DNA from: Marinomonas sp. UCMA 3892
Lineage (GTDB): Bacteria > Pseudomonadota > Gammaproteobacteria > Pseudomonadales > Marinomonadaceae
Direction: 5' to 3'
Length of the DNA: 64,000 nt
NCBI RefSeq assembly: GCF_012726345.1
Contig: NZ_PTXN01000015.1
Span: 1-64,000, forward strand
Shown here: piece after piece, positions 53,471-63,464 of the stretch
How the letters are laid out: each line of letters starts with the position of its first letter
Position numbering within the stretch: position 1 is the stretch's first letter
The notes under the pieces: model-generated
Databases searched by the model: none
Told to the model about the DNA's origin: nothing
What the model saw: the letters and a program-made list of their open reading frames with translations, nothing else
Made by a program: the position numbers and the translations under genes

Positions 53471-54640
53471 ATGTTCACTCTCGTCAAAAATGCAAATGTG
53501 TATGCACCTGAGGCACTTGGTATCAAAGATATTTTGATCGCTGCGGGCAAAATTTTAAAGATAGAAAGCAAGATTGATATCACAGGCATCGCTGATATCA
53601 ATATTATTGATGCACAAGAACAAACACTCATCCCTGGTTTTGTCGATGGTCATGTACACTTGATCGGTGGCGGTGGCGAAGGCGGCTATCACACTCGTAC
53701 GCCCGAAGTGCTACTCAGTCATTTAACACGAGCAGGTATTACCACGGTTGTTGGTTTATTGGGAACAGACAGTGCAACGCGCCACAATGAAAGCCTGTAC
53801 GCTAAAACAAAAGCCCTGACTACCGAAGGTGTAAGCGCCTATATGTTTACTGGCGGCTACAAGGTTCCAACCGAAACAATTACTCAATCAATTCAGCGAG
53901 ATATTGTCTTTATCGACCGAGTCATTGGCTTAAAAACCGCACTTTCCGACCATCGTTCTTCACAACCAACAATCGAAGAACTATCTCGCATGGCTTCAGA
54001 AGCCCGCGTTGCGGGTCTTATTTCTGGAAAGTGTGGTCGCGTTGTCGTACATCTTGGCAATTCCCAGAAAGGCTTTGGGCCGCTGTTTGAGGTAGTAGAA
54101 CAGTCTGACATTCCGGTTTCTCAGTTCATCCCGACTCACGTCAATCGCACCGAATTACTGGCAGATCAAGGTATGGAATGGTTGAAGCAAGGTGGTTTTG
54201 TTGATTTGACCGCTGGTATTAACCCAGACAAAGGTGCGACAGGCAGCGTTAAAGCATCCACGTTCCTCACTCGCTGCAAAGCACAAAATATTGATACTAG
54301 CCGAGTTTGCATTAGCTCTGACGGTAATGGCTCTGTGCCGATATTCAATGAAAAACGCGAGCTGATTGGTCTAAAAGTAGCGGGATTTGGCTCTTTACTC
54401 TATCAGCTAAAAGAAATGATTCAGGTCGAAAATATGTCGATCACTGACGCGATTATTCCTTTCACTCAAGCACCAGCTCAATGCCTAGGATTGGCAAATG
54501 ACAAAGGCGAAATATCGCTAGGAAAAGACGCTGACTTCTTAATTCTTGATGGAAACCTCGATATACAACACACCTTTGCGAAAGGCGTTTGCCATGTAAA
54601 AGATGGCGTAACGCAAATAAAAGGCACATTTGAGGACTAA
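53471..54640 (+). CDS. iadA: Isoaspartyl dipeptidase
   Basis: A binuclear zinc amidohydrolase that hydrolyses beta-aspartyl dipeptides from damaged proteins. About 389 residues, matching E. coli IadA through FTLVKNANVYAPE, the HxH motif in GFVDGHVHLIGGGGEGG, LTRAGITTVVGLLGTDS, FIPTHVNRTELL and CISSDGNGSVPIF (catalytic Asp). I start at the second ATG because the alignment begins there and the operator lies just before the first (53459), but neither has a clear Shine-Dalgarno. Confidence 0.94.
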   Translation: MFTLVKNANVYAPEALGIKDILIAAGKILKIESKIDITGIADINIIDAQEQTLIPGFVDGHVHLIGGGGEGGYHTRTPEVLLSHLTRAGITTVVGLLGTDSATRHNESLYAKTKALTTEGVSAYMFTGGYKVPTETITQSIQRDIVFIDRVIGLKTALSDHRSSQPTIEELSRMASEARVAGLISGKCGRVVVHLGNSQKGFGPLFEVVEQSDIPVSQFIPTHVNRTELLADQGMEWLKQGGFVDLTAGINPDKGATGSVKASTFLTRCKAQNIDTSRVCISSDGNGSVPIFNEKRELIGLKVAGFGSLLYQLKEMIQVENMSITDAIIPFTQAPAQCLGLANDKGEISLGKDADFLILDGNLDIQHTFAKGVCHVKDGVTQIKGTFED

Positions 54641-54646
54641 ACAAAA

Positions 54647-54673
54647 AACTCCTTGCTCTTTTTTGAGAGCAAG
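54647..54673 (-). terminator. Terminator for the DUF1127 gene
   Basis: CTTGCTCT (54652-54659) and AGAGCAAG (54666-54673) form an 8-bp stem; on the minus strand GAG and six T follow. It may also weakly stop iadA transcription. Confidence 0.75.
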
Positions 54674-54680
54674 AAGTCTC

Positions 54681-54905
54681 CTATTCCCCCTCAGTGCGGT
54701 TCTTTTTTGCAGCCGCTAAGTGAGGAGCAGCAATCAATTCTTTGATCAAAGTAAACACATTACCTTTGCCAACTTCCGCCTCAAAACTGTCTTGCATGAT
54801 GCCAAGGTCTTTGCGTAAATCATGAGACAAAGAGCTGAGTTTTCTGCGCGTTTTGTAGCGCTCAAAACAATTAGAAAAATGCTTAAGTAACGCAATAATG
54901 ATCAT
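54681..54905 (-). CDS. DUF1127-like small protein
   Basis: A 74-residue basic protein with the DUF1127/YjiS-type core RYKTRRKLSSLSHDLRKDLGI. Unlike most members it has a longer C-terminal tail. GGGG lies 6 nt upstream of the ATG. DUF1127 proteins in other bacteria have been linked to RNA and stress physiology; the function here is unknown. Confidence 0.78.
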   Translation of the reverse strand: MIIIALLKHFSNCFERYKTRRKLSSLSHDLRKDLGIMQDSFEAEVGKGNVFTLIKELIAAPHLAAAKKNRTEGE

Positions 54906-55052
54906 ACCAATCCCCTAATCAAATAAACTGTCTTAGTGAGTAATGATAGAAGGCTTAATACCAGCCAAACAGACGCAGACAGATCATTAAAAAGGCACAC
55001 AGAAAACAATACAGTCAATCTGTATGGTAATTTCTTAAATATTCTGTATGTT

Positions 55053-55637
55053 TTACGGATTAACAATAAATCGATAGGCAACATAGAACAACAAGAACGC
55101 CATCACACAATTTACCCATGCCATGACTTTGGGGCTCATCGCCGCTTTTTTCAGAAAAGAGCCAGCCAGCAAATACGAGCTCGGCGCGCCACATGCCATC
55201 ACGGCAAGCCCCAATGACCATAGTGCGATTTGCTCCCCCTCAATATGAAAGCGAGGAAACTGCACAGTAACAATAGGCACAATGGCGACTAAGGATTTCG
55301 GGTTGCAAAGCTGGAGCGTCAGCCCCATTTTAAAACTCACCGTTTTGTCTTGTTTATTAATCACCTTCTGATGAAAGCTCGCCTGTAATATTTTTATACC
55401 AAGATAAGCAATATAGATGCCCCCTAATATGGCGATAATAGATTGATATTCCTGAGGAATAATATCGGCGCCTAGATAACCAATAAGCAGAAACAAAATC
55501 AGCATGGCTAGCCCCACCCCCACGCAGTACAGAAAACCTCGCCAACCCTGACCATTAACCCCAGCAAACAATGCCAGCATATTGGCCGGACCCGGACTGT
55601 ACATAACACCAAAGGCATAAATAATTATGGCGAGCAT
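55053..55637 (-). CDS. LysE/RhtB-family exporter
   Basis: A 194-residue membrane protein with about six TM segments and the LysE-family start YAFGVMYSPGPANMLALFAGV; GLTLQLCNPKSLVAIVPI is the second hallmark. Probably exports amino acids. The ATG at 55637 has GAGGAG at 5-nt spacing; a GTG two codons upstream overlaps it. It follows the AraC gene, same strand. Confidence 0.9.
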   Translation of the reverse strand: MLAIIIYAFGVMYSPGPANMLALFAGVNGQGWRGFLYCVGVGLAMLILFLLIGYLGADIIPQEYQSIIAILGGIYIAYLGIKILQASFHQKVINKQDKTVSFKMGLTLQLCNPKSLVAIVPIVTVQFPRFHIEGEQIALWSLGLAVMACGAPSSYLLAGSFLKKAAMSPKVMAWVNCVMAFLLFYVAYRFIVNP

Positions 55638-55702
55638 AAGCACTCCTCAAACAATATTTGATAGACATTAGAAATGGACGGAATTGGTAACGAATGGTTT
55701 AG

Positions 55703-56530
55703 CTAGGTGCGCAGCAAGGTACGCCTAAATTGAAAAGGAGTGAGCCCAAACATGGGCTTAAATCGACGGTTAAAATAGCTGAGATCGGAAAAGCCAAAAG
55801 TGAACGCCACATCGGCTGGCGCCATGCCAAGTTCAAGGGCGGCTTTGGCACGGTTCATACGGTAATTCTGCCAATATTGATGAGGCGTCATACCAAAATA
55901 ATCACGGAAGCAACGCAACAAATGATACTTCGACATATGCGCCACTTGGCTTAACTCGTCAAGAGAAACCTCTTCCCCAACATGGCCGTGTAAATAATCG
56001 CGTACTCGTTCAAATACAGGGTCTTTCGTACGGCGCTTGAATTCAATTTGAACGCCTTTTTTAAGCGCAATAAATTCGGCAAATTCAAACAACGCAGAAG
56101 AGTATTCAAATGCCGAGGTAGAAGTATTTTCCACCAACGCGGCCAAGCGCAAAATGTGCGCTCTTAGCACAGCATCGTTTTGCACAGGATGCTCGATACG
56201 GAAATCTTTGGCTCGGCGGATGCCAGCACTTTCCAGCATGGGGCTTAATTGGTCAGGATGAACATAAAGCATTTTGTAGTGAAGCGGGTCATCGGCACCA
56301 GAATGACCATCGTGGGCATCTTCAGGATTAAAGACGATCACATTGCCTGAATAGCTCTTGTGGTGCTCCCCTAACGCAAAGAAGTCTTGGCGACCCGACA
56401 AAGTCACACCAAAGGAAAACTCCTCGTGTGCATGAGTGCCATAAGAAAAGTCGCTCATGGAAGCTTCCAGCAGCATAACTTCATCAAGCACTGCGCTTTT
56501 CGCAAACTGAAAACGATTTTCTGTCGACAT
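55703..56530 (-). CDS. AraC-family transcriptional regulator
   Basis: A 275-residue regulator: N-terminal cupin-like ligand-binding domain (YGTHAHEEFSFGVTLSG, VIVFNPEDAHDGHSG) and C-terminal double HTH (SLDELSQVAHMSKYHLLRCF, VAFTFGFSDLSYFNRRFK). It is transcribed toward the LysE exporter gene 65 bp downstream, which it most likely controls. ATG at 56530, with GGGG upstream. Confidence 0.91.
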   Translation of the reverse strand: MSTENRFQFAKSAVLDEVMLLEASMSDFSYGTHAHEEFSFGVTLSGRQDFFALGEHHKSYSGNVIVFNPEDAHDGHSGADDPLHYKMLYVHPDQLSPMLESAGIRRAKDFRIEHPVQNDAVLRAHILRLAALVENTSTSAFEYSSALFEFAEFIALKKGVQIEFKRRTKDPVFERVRDYLHGHVGEEVSLDELSQVAHMSKYHLLRCFRDYFGMTPHQYWQNYRMNRAKAALELGMAPADVAFTFGFSDLSYFNRRFKPMFGLTPFQFRRTLLRT

Positions 56531-56610
56531 CACAACCCCTTCAAACTAGTTCAATCTATAACAATAGACTAACCAATCACAAACAGAAAAGATTGGACGA
56601 TATTGCGGTA

Positions 56611-57978
56611 TTAAGCCTGATTCAACTTGTTTTCAACTTGCCCAAGCGCTCTTCGATACATACTCCAAGCACACACACCAGCCATCACATTACCGATCAA
56701 GACACCAAAGAATACACCTTTGAGGCCTGCGATTTCTGAACCTATCCACAAACAAGGTAGGAAGAAAGCAAATAGGCGCAATGCCGAGATAGTCAAAGCC
56801 GTATAGGATTTGCCTAACGCATTAGAGATAGACACCATCAACATACAGATGCCCAGTAAACCCAGGCTCACGGGGACTATCATCAGATGCCAATGCAATA
56901 TCGACGAGACTTCTTCGTCGCTGGTCATCAAGTTCGCCAACATGCCAGAAATCAAGAAGGTAATCACCGCGATCGCTAATTGAAAGGATAAAACAAAGCG
57001 ACACGCCAAGCGTACAACATAACGCACATCGTCCAAACGGCCTTCACCGAGCAAGCGCCCGACCATAGGCGGCATAGACATAGTCAGCGCCAACACAGCG
57101 ACGATAGAGAAAAATTCAAAGCGCGAACCCAGCGCCCAAGAGGCGACCGCCGCCGTACCAAATCCAGCGATCAACTTGGTTGCTAACATAGAAGACACTG
57201 GCGGTAATAACTGACTGATCATGGCCGGTCCCATAATATGACCAATAGAAGCCAAACTCTTGCCAATATTCAGATCTTGCCAATCAAAAGTAATCCAATG
57301 CTTGCGCGCTACTTTGGGCGCAACGATCAAGGTCCCCAGACCAAATGCCACGGTCGTTGCCATAGCCGCACCATTCAAACCAAGATCCAAGGTAAAGATA
57401 AAAATCGGGTCCAACACTAGGTTCAACATGCTGGTGACTATCATCATGATGCCAGGCAACATGGTGTTCCCATTGGATCGACAAATGCTGTAATAAAAAT
57501 AGATAAGCGCCCCAACCCATGCGCTGAGCAGCCAATGGGGCCAATAAGAATCGATAACTGGATAGACAGAATCTGGCGCGCTCAATAACGCCAAAATAGG
57601 ATGGCGCAATAGCCAGATAATCACGCTAAAGAAAGCAATCCCCACACTGCCCATCAACAAAACCAAACCACCTAACTGCTTAGCATATTGTGTATTTCCA
57701 GCACCCAGAGCACGGGAAATAATCGCCGTTGTGGCAATGCCTAACCCCACCTGTAGACCAATCACAATCATCTGAATTGGCAAGGTAAAACCTTGTGCGG
57801 CCAAAGGTAATAGCCCTAGTTGACCAATAAAAGCACTATCCACCAGCTGAAAACTCATCAAAGACAATACACCAAACAACATTGGCCATGTCATGGAAAA
57901 TAGCTGTTTGGCTAAAGAGTTAGATGAAGTAACTTGAGAGGACATAGAAGGGCTCATATTAAAAAATACAGAACCCAT
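56611..57978 (-). CDS. MATE-family efflux transporter
   Basis: A 455-residue, twelve-TM Na+/H+-coupled multidrug or metabolite exporter. Family motifs include PMLFGVLSLMSFQLVDSAFIGQLG and GLGIATTAIISRALGAG in the N-lobe and TLSMPPMVGRLLGEG in the C-lobe. AAGG 6 nt before the ATG at 57978. Substrate unknown. Confidence 0.92.
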   Translation of the reverse strand: MGSVFFNMSPSMSSQVTSSNSLAKQLFSMTWPMLFGVLSLMSFQLVDSAFIGQLGLLPLAAQGFTLPIQMIVIGLQVGLGIATTAIISRALGAGNTQYAKQLGGLVLLMGSVGIAFFSVIIWLLRHPILALLSAPDSVYPVIDSYWPHWLLSAWVGALIYFYYSICRSNGNTMLPGIMMIVTSMLNLVLDPIFIFTLDLGLNGAAMATTVAFGLGTLIVAPKVARKHWITFDWQDLNIGKSLASIGHIMGPAMISQLLPPVSSMLATKLIAGFGTAAVASWALGSRFEFFSIVAVLALTMSMPPMVGRLLGEGRLDDVRYVVRLACRFVLSFQLAIAVITFLISGMLANLMTSDEEVSSILHWHLMIVPVSLGLLGICMLMVSISNALGKSYTALTISALRLFAFFLPCLWIGSEIAGLKGVFFGVLIGNVMAGVCAWSMYRRALGQVENKLNQA

Positions 57979-58047
57979 AGTTTACCTTATTTTGCTATGG
58001 GCAGGACGTGGACAAACAGACAGATTGAAACAATGCAGAATAAAATC

Positions 58048-59292
58048 TTATTCTTCTGGATAGGTTTTGCTGGCAAGGTAACCATATATCAGCATGATCA
58101 AGGCGACGGCGGAAAATAAAACAAAGCCAACCGCCAAAGGAACTAAAGTAAAGTTATAAAACTGCCCTAAAATAGCCGCTAAAATAATGGCGATAAAACT
58201 GGAAAGGGAAGAAATGAGAGATGCACCAAGCCCTGCCACTTTACCCAATGGCTCCATCGCCATAGCATTCACATTACCAAAGATCATCCCAAGACAAGAA
58301 AACATCACCACACCCAGCACCATAAAGACACTAAAGGGTGGTACCCCATCAAAACCCAAAGACACTCCCAGCAAAATCAGCGCCGTAGTTAACATCACAC
58401 TTAACGCTCCAATCACACAGCGCAACATACCAACACGCATCACGATCTTGCCATTGGAAAAGTTAATGATGGCGGAACCTATCGCTAAGATAGCGAAGTA
58501 CAGTGGGAAGCGATCACCCGTGTCATACACATCCTGAAAAATGGATTGAGCCGTACTGATATAAAGCATAAGCGCGCCAAACACACAGCCTAATAAAATG
58601 GTGTAAGCCACCACATCACGACGACTTAAAACAAATCGAACATCTGACCAGATACGCTGCCAGCGTAGGGGAATACGATTTTCTATGGCCAATGTTTCTG
58701 GTTGACGTAATAACAACCAAATACCGGCGACGGCAGACTGCGTCATTAACAACACAAAAATCCAGCGCCAATCAGCCACCTTCACCACCAACTGCCCTAC
58801 TGAAGGCGCTAACATAGGCACAAGAAGAAAAATCATCATCACAAAGGACATAATACGAGCCATGGCCGCGCCTTTGTACATATCTCGAATCAAGGCCCGC
58901 GAGGCAATCTTAGGGCCTGCGACACCAAAGCCTTGAATCATTCGTCCGATTAAAAACGCTTCAATCGAAGACGCTAGCAAAGCAATTACAGACCCAACCA
59001 AATAAACACTAATGCCTAGCAAAATACTTTTCTTGCGCCCAATCGCATCTGACAAAGGACCAAATACTATCTCGCCAAATACCATCCCCAAAATCATCGC
59101 TGAGACAATCCACTGGGTTTTCTGGTAGTCCACAATCGCCAAAGACTCAGCAATATTAGGAAACGCCGGCAACATGGCATCCATACTTAACGCCGTAAGC
59201 GACATCATCAAAGCAAACAACGCCACCAACTCTTTTTCAGCCAAGCGCTTTACTGTTGATCCAATGGGTTGTGGTGAATGAGAAAGCGACAT
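58048..59292 (-). CDS. MFS multidrug transporter, Bcr/CflA type
   Basis: A 414-residue, twelve-TM DHA1-type transporter. Signature FGEIVFGPLSDAIGRKKSI (MFS motif A) and RALIRDMYKG typical of Bcr/CflA proteins (bicyclomycin/chloramphenicol resistance). It lies between a MATE exporter and an amidohydrolase gene on the same strand, with gaps of about 60-70 bp. Confidence 0.92.
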   Translation of the reverse strand: MSLSHSPQPIGSTVKRLAEKELVALFALMMSLTALSMDAMLPAFPNIAESLAIVDYQKTQWIVSAMILGMVFGEIVFGPLSDAIGRKKSILLGISVYLVGSVIALLASSIEAFLIGRMIQGFGVAGPKIASRALIRDMYKGAAMARIMSFVMMIFLLVPMLAPSVGQLVVKVADWRWIFVLLMTQSAVAGIWLLLRQPETLAIENRIPLRWQRIWSDVRFVLSRRDVVAYTILLGCVFGALMLYISTAQSIFQDVYDTGDRFPLYFAILAIGSAIINFSNGKIVMRVGMLRCVIGALSVMLTTALILLGVSLGFDGVPPFSVFMVLGVVMFSCLGMIFGNVNAMAMEPLGKVAGLGASLISSLSSFIAIILAAILGQFYNFTLVPLAVGFVLFSAVALIMLIYGYLASKTYPEE

Positions 59293-59355
59293 CCTTTTCC
59301 TTAATGACGAATAAAATGGATCAATAGTTTACTCGCCTATTCAAGTATCTCGCAA

Positions 59356-60714
59356 TTAATTAGATGGCGCTCTTGCTAATAATTCCAGCACAGCGGCTTT
59401 GACATCATGTACTAACTCAGCTTCATCCACGCCCAATACTTGGCCGTTTTCAACTACTCGCTTGCCGTTTACAAAGCTGTGTTTAATCAGCGCAGGTTCC
59501 CCACATAAAATTGGCGCTTCTAATGGACTGTGTACCCCAGAAAAACGTGGTGCATCAAGGGAATACAAGACTAAATCCGCCGCATAACCTTCAGCAATTT
59601 GACCTGTTTTTAGGCCCAAAAGCTCGGCTCCGTTTTGGGTCCCCCATTTAAGCACTTGCGAGACATTCGTTGCCGAGGGCCCGCTATGGGTTCGATGTAA
59701 TAACCAAGCTAAATTCAACTCCTGCAACATAGAAGCACTTTCACTAGACGCGGAGCCATCAACACCGAGGGTAATCGGAATACCCGCTTTTTCCATTGCA
59801 AGAACTGGCGCAATACCACTACCAAGGCGACAATTTGACGTAGGGCAATGGGCAATTCGCGTTTTCGTTTGCGCCAGTAATTCAATCGCATGAGCATCCG
59901 CTTGAACCAAGTGAGCAAACCACACATCGTCACCCAACCAATCACAATGGGCGGCGTAATCAATAGCGCTCATACCGAAGTTTTGTTGTGCCATTTGCTC
60001 ATCAAAAGATACTTCTAATAAATGCGAATGACGCAGTAATTTTCGTTCTTTTGCCCACTGAGCATAACTGCGTAAATCCTCTGCTGGCGAGGTATGAACC
60101 AAGCTAGTCGGTGCAACAACCAAGCGTCGCATACTGAATGGGGTGGCATCATGATAACGTTTGTAGGAAGCTTCAAGGCGATCCAGTGACAAATCCAATG
60201 ACTCTGGAACAATGCCGCTGTCTTTCATACCTTTATGACTGCCTTGCACCGTTGCGCCACCACGGCATAAAACTAAGCGAATACCTAAATCTTCGGCAGC
60301 TCGCCAAACAGCGTCTTCCAACTCAGGTGATGTGTTCGCATGGTATAAATAATGGTGGTCCGCGCAGGTTGTCACCCCAGAGCGCAGCTGTTCATAAAGA
60401 CCTAATTTCGCCGCGACATACATTAAATCTGGCGTGATTTGTGGCCAAAAACGATAGGGAACGCTTGCCAGCCATTCCCCTAAACCTTGATTCAAACCCG
60501 CTGGTACGCCTTTTAGTATCGACTGAGCAAGATGATGGTGAGTATTCACAAAACCGGGATAAACCACACAATGAGACGCATCTATTAACTCGTCGTCAAG
60601 CTCGCGATTTAATGTGGGAGCAATGGCTGAAATCACGCCATCTTTGATACGGATGTCTTGAGGAAACTCATAACCAAAAACCGCTTTGGCTTGGCGGATT
60701 AAATACTGGGACAT
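59356..60714 (-). CDS. 8-oxoguanine deaminase-like amidohydrolase
   Basis: A 452-residue amidohydrolase of the AtzA/TrzN/COG0402 group. Metal motif is HHHLAQS (about 58-64; here NTHHHLAQS), with a second-shell ADHHYLYHAN, LRHSHLLEVSFDE, a late His in IAHCPTSNCRLGSG, and catalytic Asp in LGVDGSASSESASM. The closest characterised group I recall is 8-oxoguanine deaminase of Pseudomonas; hydroxytriazine or other purine-like substrates are alternatives. GGAG supports the ATG. Confidence 0.85.
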   Translation of the reverse strand: MSQYLIRQAKAVFGYEFPQDIRIKDGVISAIAPTLNRELDDELIDASHCVVYPGFVNTHHHLAQSILKGVPAGLNQGLGEWLASVPYRFWPQITPDLMYVAAKLGLYEQLRSGVTTCADHHYLYHANTSPELEDAVWRAAEDLGIRLVLCRGGATVQGSHKGMKDSGIVPESLDLSLDRLEASYKRYHDATPFSMRRLVVAPTSLVHTSPAEDLRSYAQWAKERKLLRHSHLLEVSFDEQMAQQNFGMSAIDYAAHCDWLGDDVWFAHLVQADAHAIELLAQTKTRIAHCPTSNCRLGSGIAPVLAMEKAGIPITLGVDGSASSESASMLQELNLAWLLHRTHSGPSATNVSQVLKWGTQNGAELLGLKTGQIAEGYAADLVLYSLDAPRFSGVHSPLEAPILCGEPALIKHSFVNGKRVVENGQVLGVDEAELVHDVKAAVLELLARAPSN

Positions 60715-61284
60715 AACACTCTCCTTATTTTAGGAAAGAGCAATGTCCAGGCCGTAAGGCTTAACCGCTTCTACTCTTTATTTCACATACAATTTAACTA
60801 GACCAACAAGCAAACCCTATACCAGTCTATGCAACGGCAATAAACACACAGCAAGCACGAACCAATCATCATATTTTGCATGCTGTCACTCATATTTGTG
60901 GTGCGACGTGGCCGCAAAACGCCCAATTCAAGTGCAAAACAGAGCACTAACAACCGATTTATTGCCGAATTTATAGACAAGTGCATTTGGCCTGCTTGTT
61001 GCTTAGCCATAAATAGCGCAAACAGTTTGCGTGACGCAATGAGTAGAAGCGGTCAAATTTGGTGTCGAGTTCCAATAAACCAAATTCGGGCATTGCTCAC
61101 TGCCTTGTCGACAACCCAAAGAGGATGTCGAAAGGGAAGTGACAGCCGTTTCTATCTTACTCGACTGTGTACCCAGCCCTCTCGCTCTTTCCTCATCTGG
61201 TTTTCTTTGTGGTTGTTTCAGTGACTGAGTTTGGTTTGCTTAAAAAAAGCAAAGCCGAATCTATGATGAAGCATGGAGAAAACA
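60715..61284. other. Long intergenic region, no supported gene
   Basis: A 570-bp spacer between divergent genes. Two frames (60880-61224 plus, 60798-61010 minus) overlap in opposite directions, have no Shine-Dalgarno and show no protein-like pattern. A bulged hairpin (GGTTTGCTT 61233-61241, AAGCAAAGCC 61247-61256) lies just before the binding-protein gene's Shine-Dalgarno. No riboswitch consensus was recognised. Confidence 0.5.
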
Positions 61285-62295
61285 ATGAACAACCAACTAA
61301 AAATCCCCCTATTTCGTAATCTATGCCTAGCTGGGGCAGTGGCATGCACCGGATTCAATGCTAGTGCAGTATTGGCCGCGGACAAAGTAAGATTTCAACT
61401 AGATTGGCTACCGGGGGGTGACAAAGCACCCGTTTACGTTGGCATCAAAAAAGGTTTTTTTGAAGAGGCTGATTTAGACGTCACCGTTGCCAGCGGCCGT
61501 GGTTCTAATGATTCGATTAGCAAACTCGCAACAGGCAATGCCGACATAGGTTTGTCTGACTTGGTGGCATTGTTAATGGCAAAAGCTGAAAACGATGTGC
61601 CAGTTTCTGCGATTTATTCTGTATTTAGCAAAGCTCCCCATGCTTTCTTTGTACCTTCTGACTCAAACATTAACAGCGTAAAAGACGTTGCAGATAAACG
61701 CATTACCACCTCACCTTATACCTCTTCAAATGTCTTTTTACCCTTGTTGTTAGAAGTGAATGACGTTGATCCAAACAGCATAAAATTGATCAAAGCAGAC
61801 GCTGGCGCCTTAAACCCAATGTTACTTTCCGGTAACACAGACGTGGTTATTTCATGGATAACCGATACAGTGATTTACCAACAACAAGCCAAAAGTGCAG
61901 GAAAAACCTTACGAGTATTACCTTGGTACGATGCCGGATTAGAGTTTTACTCCACTTCTATCATTGCATCTGATCGCTTTATTAATAAACACCCAGACGT
62001 GACCAAACGCTTTGTTGCAGCTTATAAAAAAGCCATTGAATACACTTGGGAGCATCCAGAAGAAAGCGGAAAAATCGTTCATGACATGGTGCCAGAAGTC
62101 GATGCTAGCACGGCAACGGACACAATTAATTCCATCAAATCTTTAGTCTATAACGCCATCAGCGACCAAGACGGCTATGGTGCGTTTACCAAAGAACGAC
62201 TGGCCACCACATGGAAATGGACCGCCAAAGCACAGAATATTCCAATAGACATTTTTGATCCAGAGTCAGCCGTAAACCGCAAATTTATCCCTTAA
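61285..62295 (+). CDS. Orphan ABC transporter substrate-binding protein (NMT1/TauA/ThiY-like)
   Basis: A 336-residue periplasmic protein: signal peptide (LCLAGAVACTGFNASAVLAA), then the NMT1-like fold VRFQLDWLPGGDKAPVYVGIKKGFFEEADLDV, with GRGSNDSISKLATGNADIGL. GGAG 7 nt upstream supports the ATG at 61285. No permease or ATPase gene is adjacent. It is divergent from the 8-oxoguanine-deaminase-like gene, so the ligand may be a purine, pyrimidine or related heterocycle; this is inference. Confidence 0.88.
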   Translation: MNNQLKIPLFRNLCLAGAVACTGFNASAVLAADKVRFQLDWLPGGDKAPVYVGIKKGFFEEADLDVTVASGRGSNDSISKLATGNADIGLSDLVALLMAKAENDVPVSAIYSVFSKAPHAFFVPSDSNINSVKDVADKRITTSPYTSSNVFLPLLLEVNDVDPNSIKLIKADAGALNPMLLSGNTDVVISWITDTVIYQQQAKSAGKTLRVLPWYDAGLEFYSTSIIASDRFINKHPDVTKRFVAAYKKAIEYTWEHPEESGKIVHDMVPEVDASTATDTINSIKSLVYNAISDQDGYGAFTKERLATTWKWTAKAQNIPIDIFDPESAVNRKFIP

Positions 62296-62330
62296 TTCAC
62301 ATCATAATTCAGTGGACTCAAAAACTCTTC

Positions 62331-62356
62331 AAAAGCCCATTTATTTGGGCTTTTTT
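62331..62356 (+). terminator. Terminator after the binding-protein gene
   Basis: AAAAGCCCA and TGGGCTTTT form a 9-bp perfect stem with a 6-nt loop, ending in a run of six T. Confidence 0.85.
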
Positions 62357-62427
62357 ATTGCTATTAGGCACAAATAGCTTCTATTTAGAGTAAGATATCT
62401 TCATTAAAAACAATAACAGAGGTCGAT

Positions 62428-63378
62428 ATGGACATAGGTCTGGCCAAGCATTTAAAACTCAATCAGTTGCGCTTGATTTCGGTCATTTCAGAGCATGGTC
62501 AACTTGGCATCGCCGCGGATGAAATGGCGATGACACAGCCTGCCGCGTCACGTATGCTGAGTGAAATTGAACAAACTATTGGGACACGTTTATTTATTCG
62601 CCATGCCAAAGGCATGGAGCCAACACTGGTAGGTCAAGCTGTTGCACGTCGTGCGCACAATCTTCTGGTTGAGCTGCGAGATCTTGCCCGTGAAGTAGGC
62701 GAACTAAAAGAAGGTGGTGGAGGCACCACCTCAATTGGTGCGGTTACCGGAGCCGCGGTGGGCTTTGTGATTCCCGCCATTCAACAACTGCGCGCGATTG
62801 CTCCAAAAGCAGAAATTGATATCAACGTTGATACCAGTGATATTTTAGTACGAGACTTGATCGCTGGTCACAATGATTTTGTTTTGGCGCGCATCCCCAA
62901 ACAATACGACGCCAATGAGTTTGAGATTTACCCTGCACGAACTGAATCGGTCACACTCGTGGTGCGTAAAGAGCACCCATTAGCCAATCTTGATAAAGTC
63001 CGCGTCAAAGACCTCGCTCATTTTGAATGGGTGATGCAATCTCATCGCGCCCCTATTCGCGAGGCCGTCGAAGCAGCTTTTATGGAAGAACGTGCGGAAC
63101 TGCCGCTAAGCATTACCAACAGCACCTCTTTATTAGCATTAATTGCCATTCTAGTGTCTTCCAACGCAATTGCGCCGATGGCGAGAGAAGTCAGTGATTT
63201 ACTGGTCGGTCATAAAGTAAAAGCCGACCTCAAAACACTGAAATTGGACAAAAAAATTGTCATGAGCCCGTATTATTTATTGCAAATGCGCGGCCGTCAG
63301 CTATCGCCTCTTGCCAACCAACTTAAACGCTTGGTGTTGGCGGAACTGGAGCAAAAACCCATAAAAAGTGAGGCATAA
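62428..63378 (+). CDS. LysR-family transcriptional regulator, GbpR-like
   Basis: A 316-residue regulator: HTH (GIAADEMAMTQPAASRMLSEIEQTIGTRLF) and an effector domain with the GbpR-type features RLFIRHAKGMEPT and SIGAVTGAAVGFVIPAI. It is convergent with the aldehyde dehydrogenase gene and shares a terminator with it. Such regulators control sugar or aldehyde catabolism, so the dehydrogenase cluster to the right is a candidate target. Confidence 0.9.
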   Translation: MDIGLAKHLKLNQLRLISVISEHGQLGIAADEMAMTQPAASRMLSEIEQTIGTRLFIRHAKGMEPTLVGQAVARRAHNLLVELRDLAREVGELKEGGGGTTSIGAVTGAAVGFVIPAIQQLRAIAPKAEIDINVDTSDILVRDLIAGHNDFVLARIPKQYDANEFEIYPARTESVTLVVRKEHPLANLDKVRVKDLAHFEWVMQSHRAPIREAVEAAFMEERAELPLSITNSTSLLALIAILVSSNAIAPMAREVSDLLVGHKVKADLKTLKLDKKIVMSPYYLLQMRGRQLSPLANQLKRLVLAELEQKPIKSEA

Positions 63379-63415
63379 AAAAAGCGAGTCGGTTACTTTC
63401 AAAACCGAACTCGCT
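63375..63415. terminator. Bidirectional terminator
   Basis: AGCGAGTCGGTT (63383-63394) and AACCGAACTCGCT (63403-63415) form a 12-bp stem with one bulge, with seven A on its left (T on the minus strand). It serves the aldehyde dehydrogenase gene and the LysR gene. Confidence 0.85.
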
Positions 63416-63464
63416 AAAACCCGCCTTGGGCTTCTTAACGGTAAATCATTTCTAAATCTACAAG

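Noticed and set aside
60880..61224. Plus-strand frame of 114 codons in the long intergenic gap
   Set aside because: No ribosome-binding site, no recognisable motif, Cys/Trp/Ser-rich composition typical of non-coding translation, and an opposing frame on the other strand.
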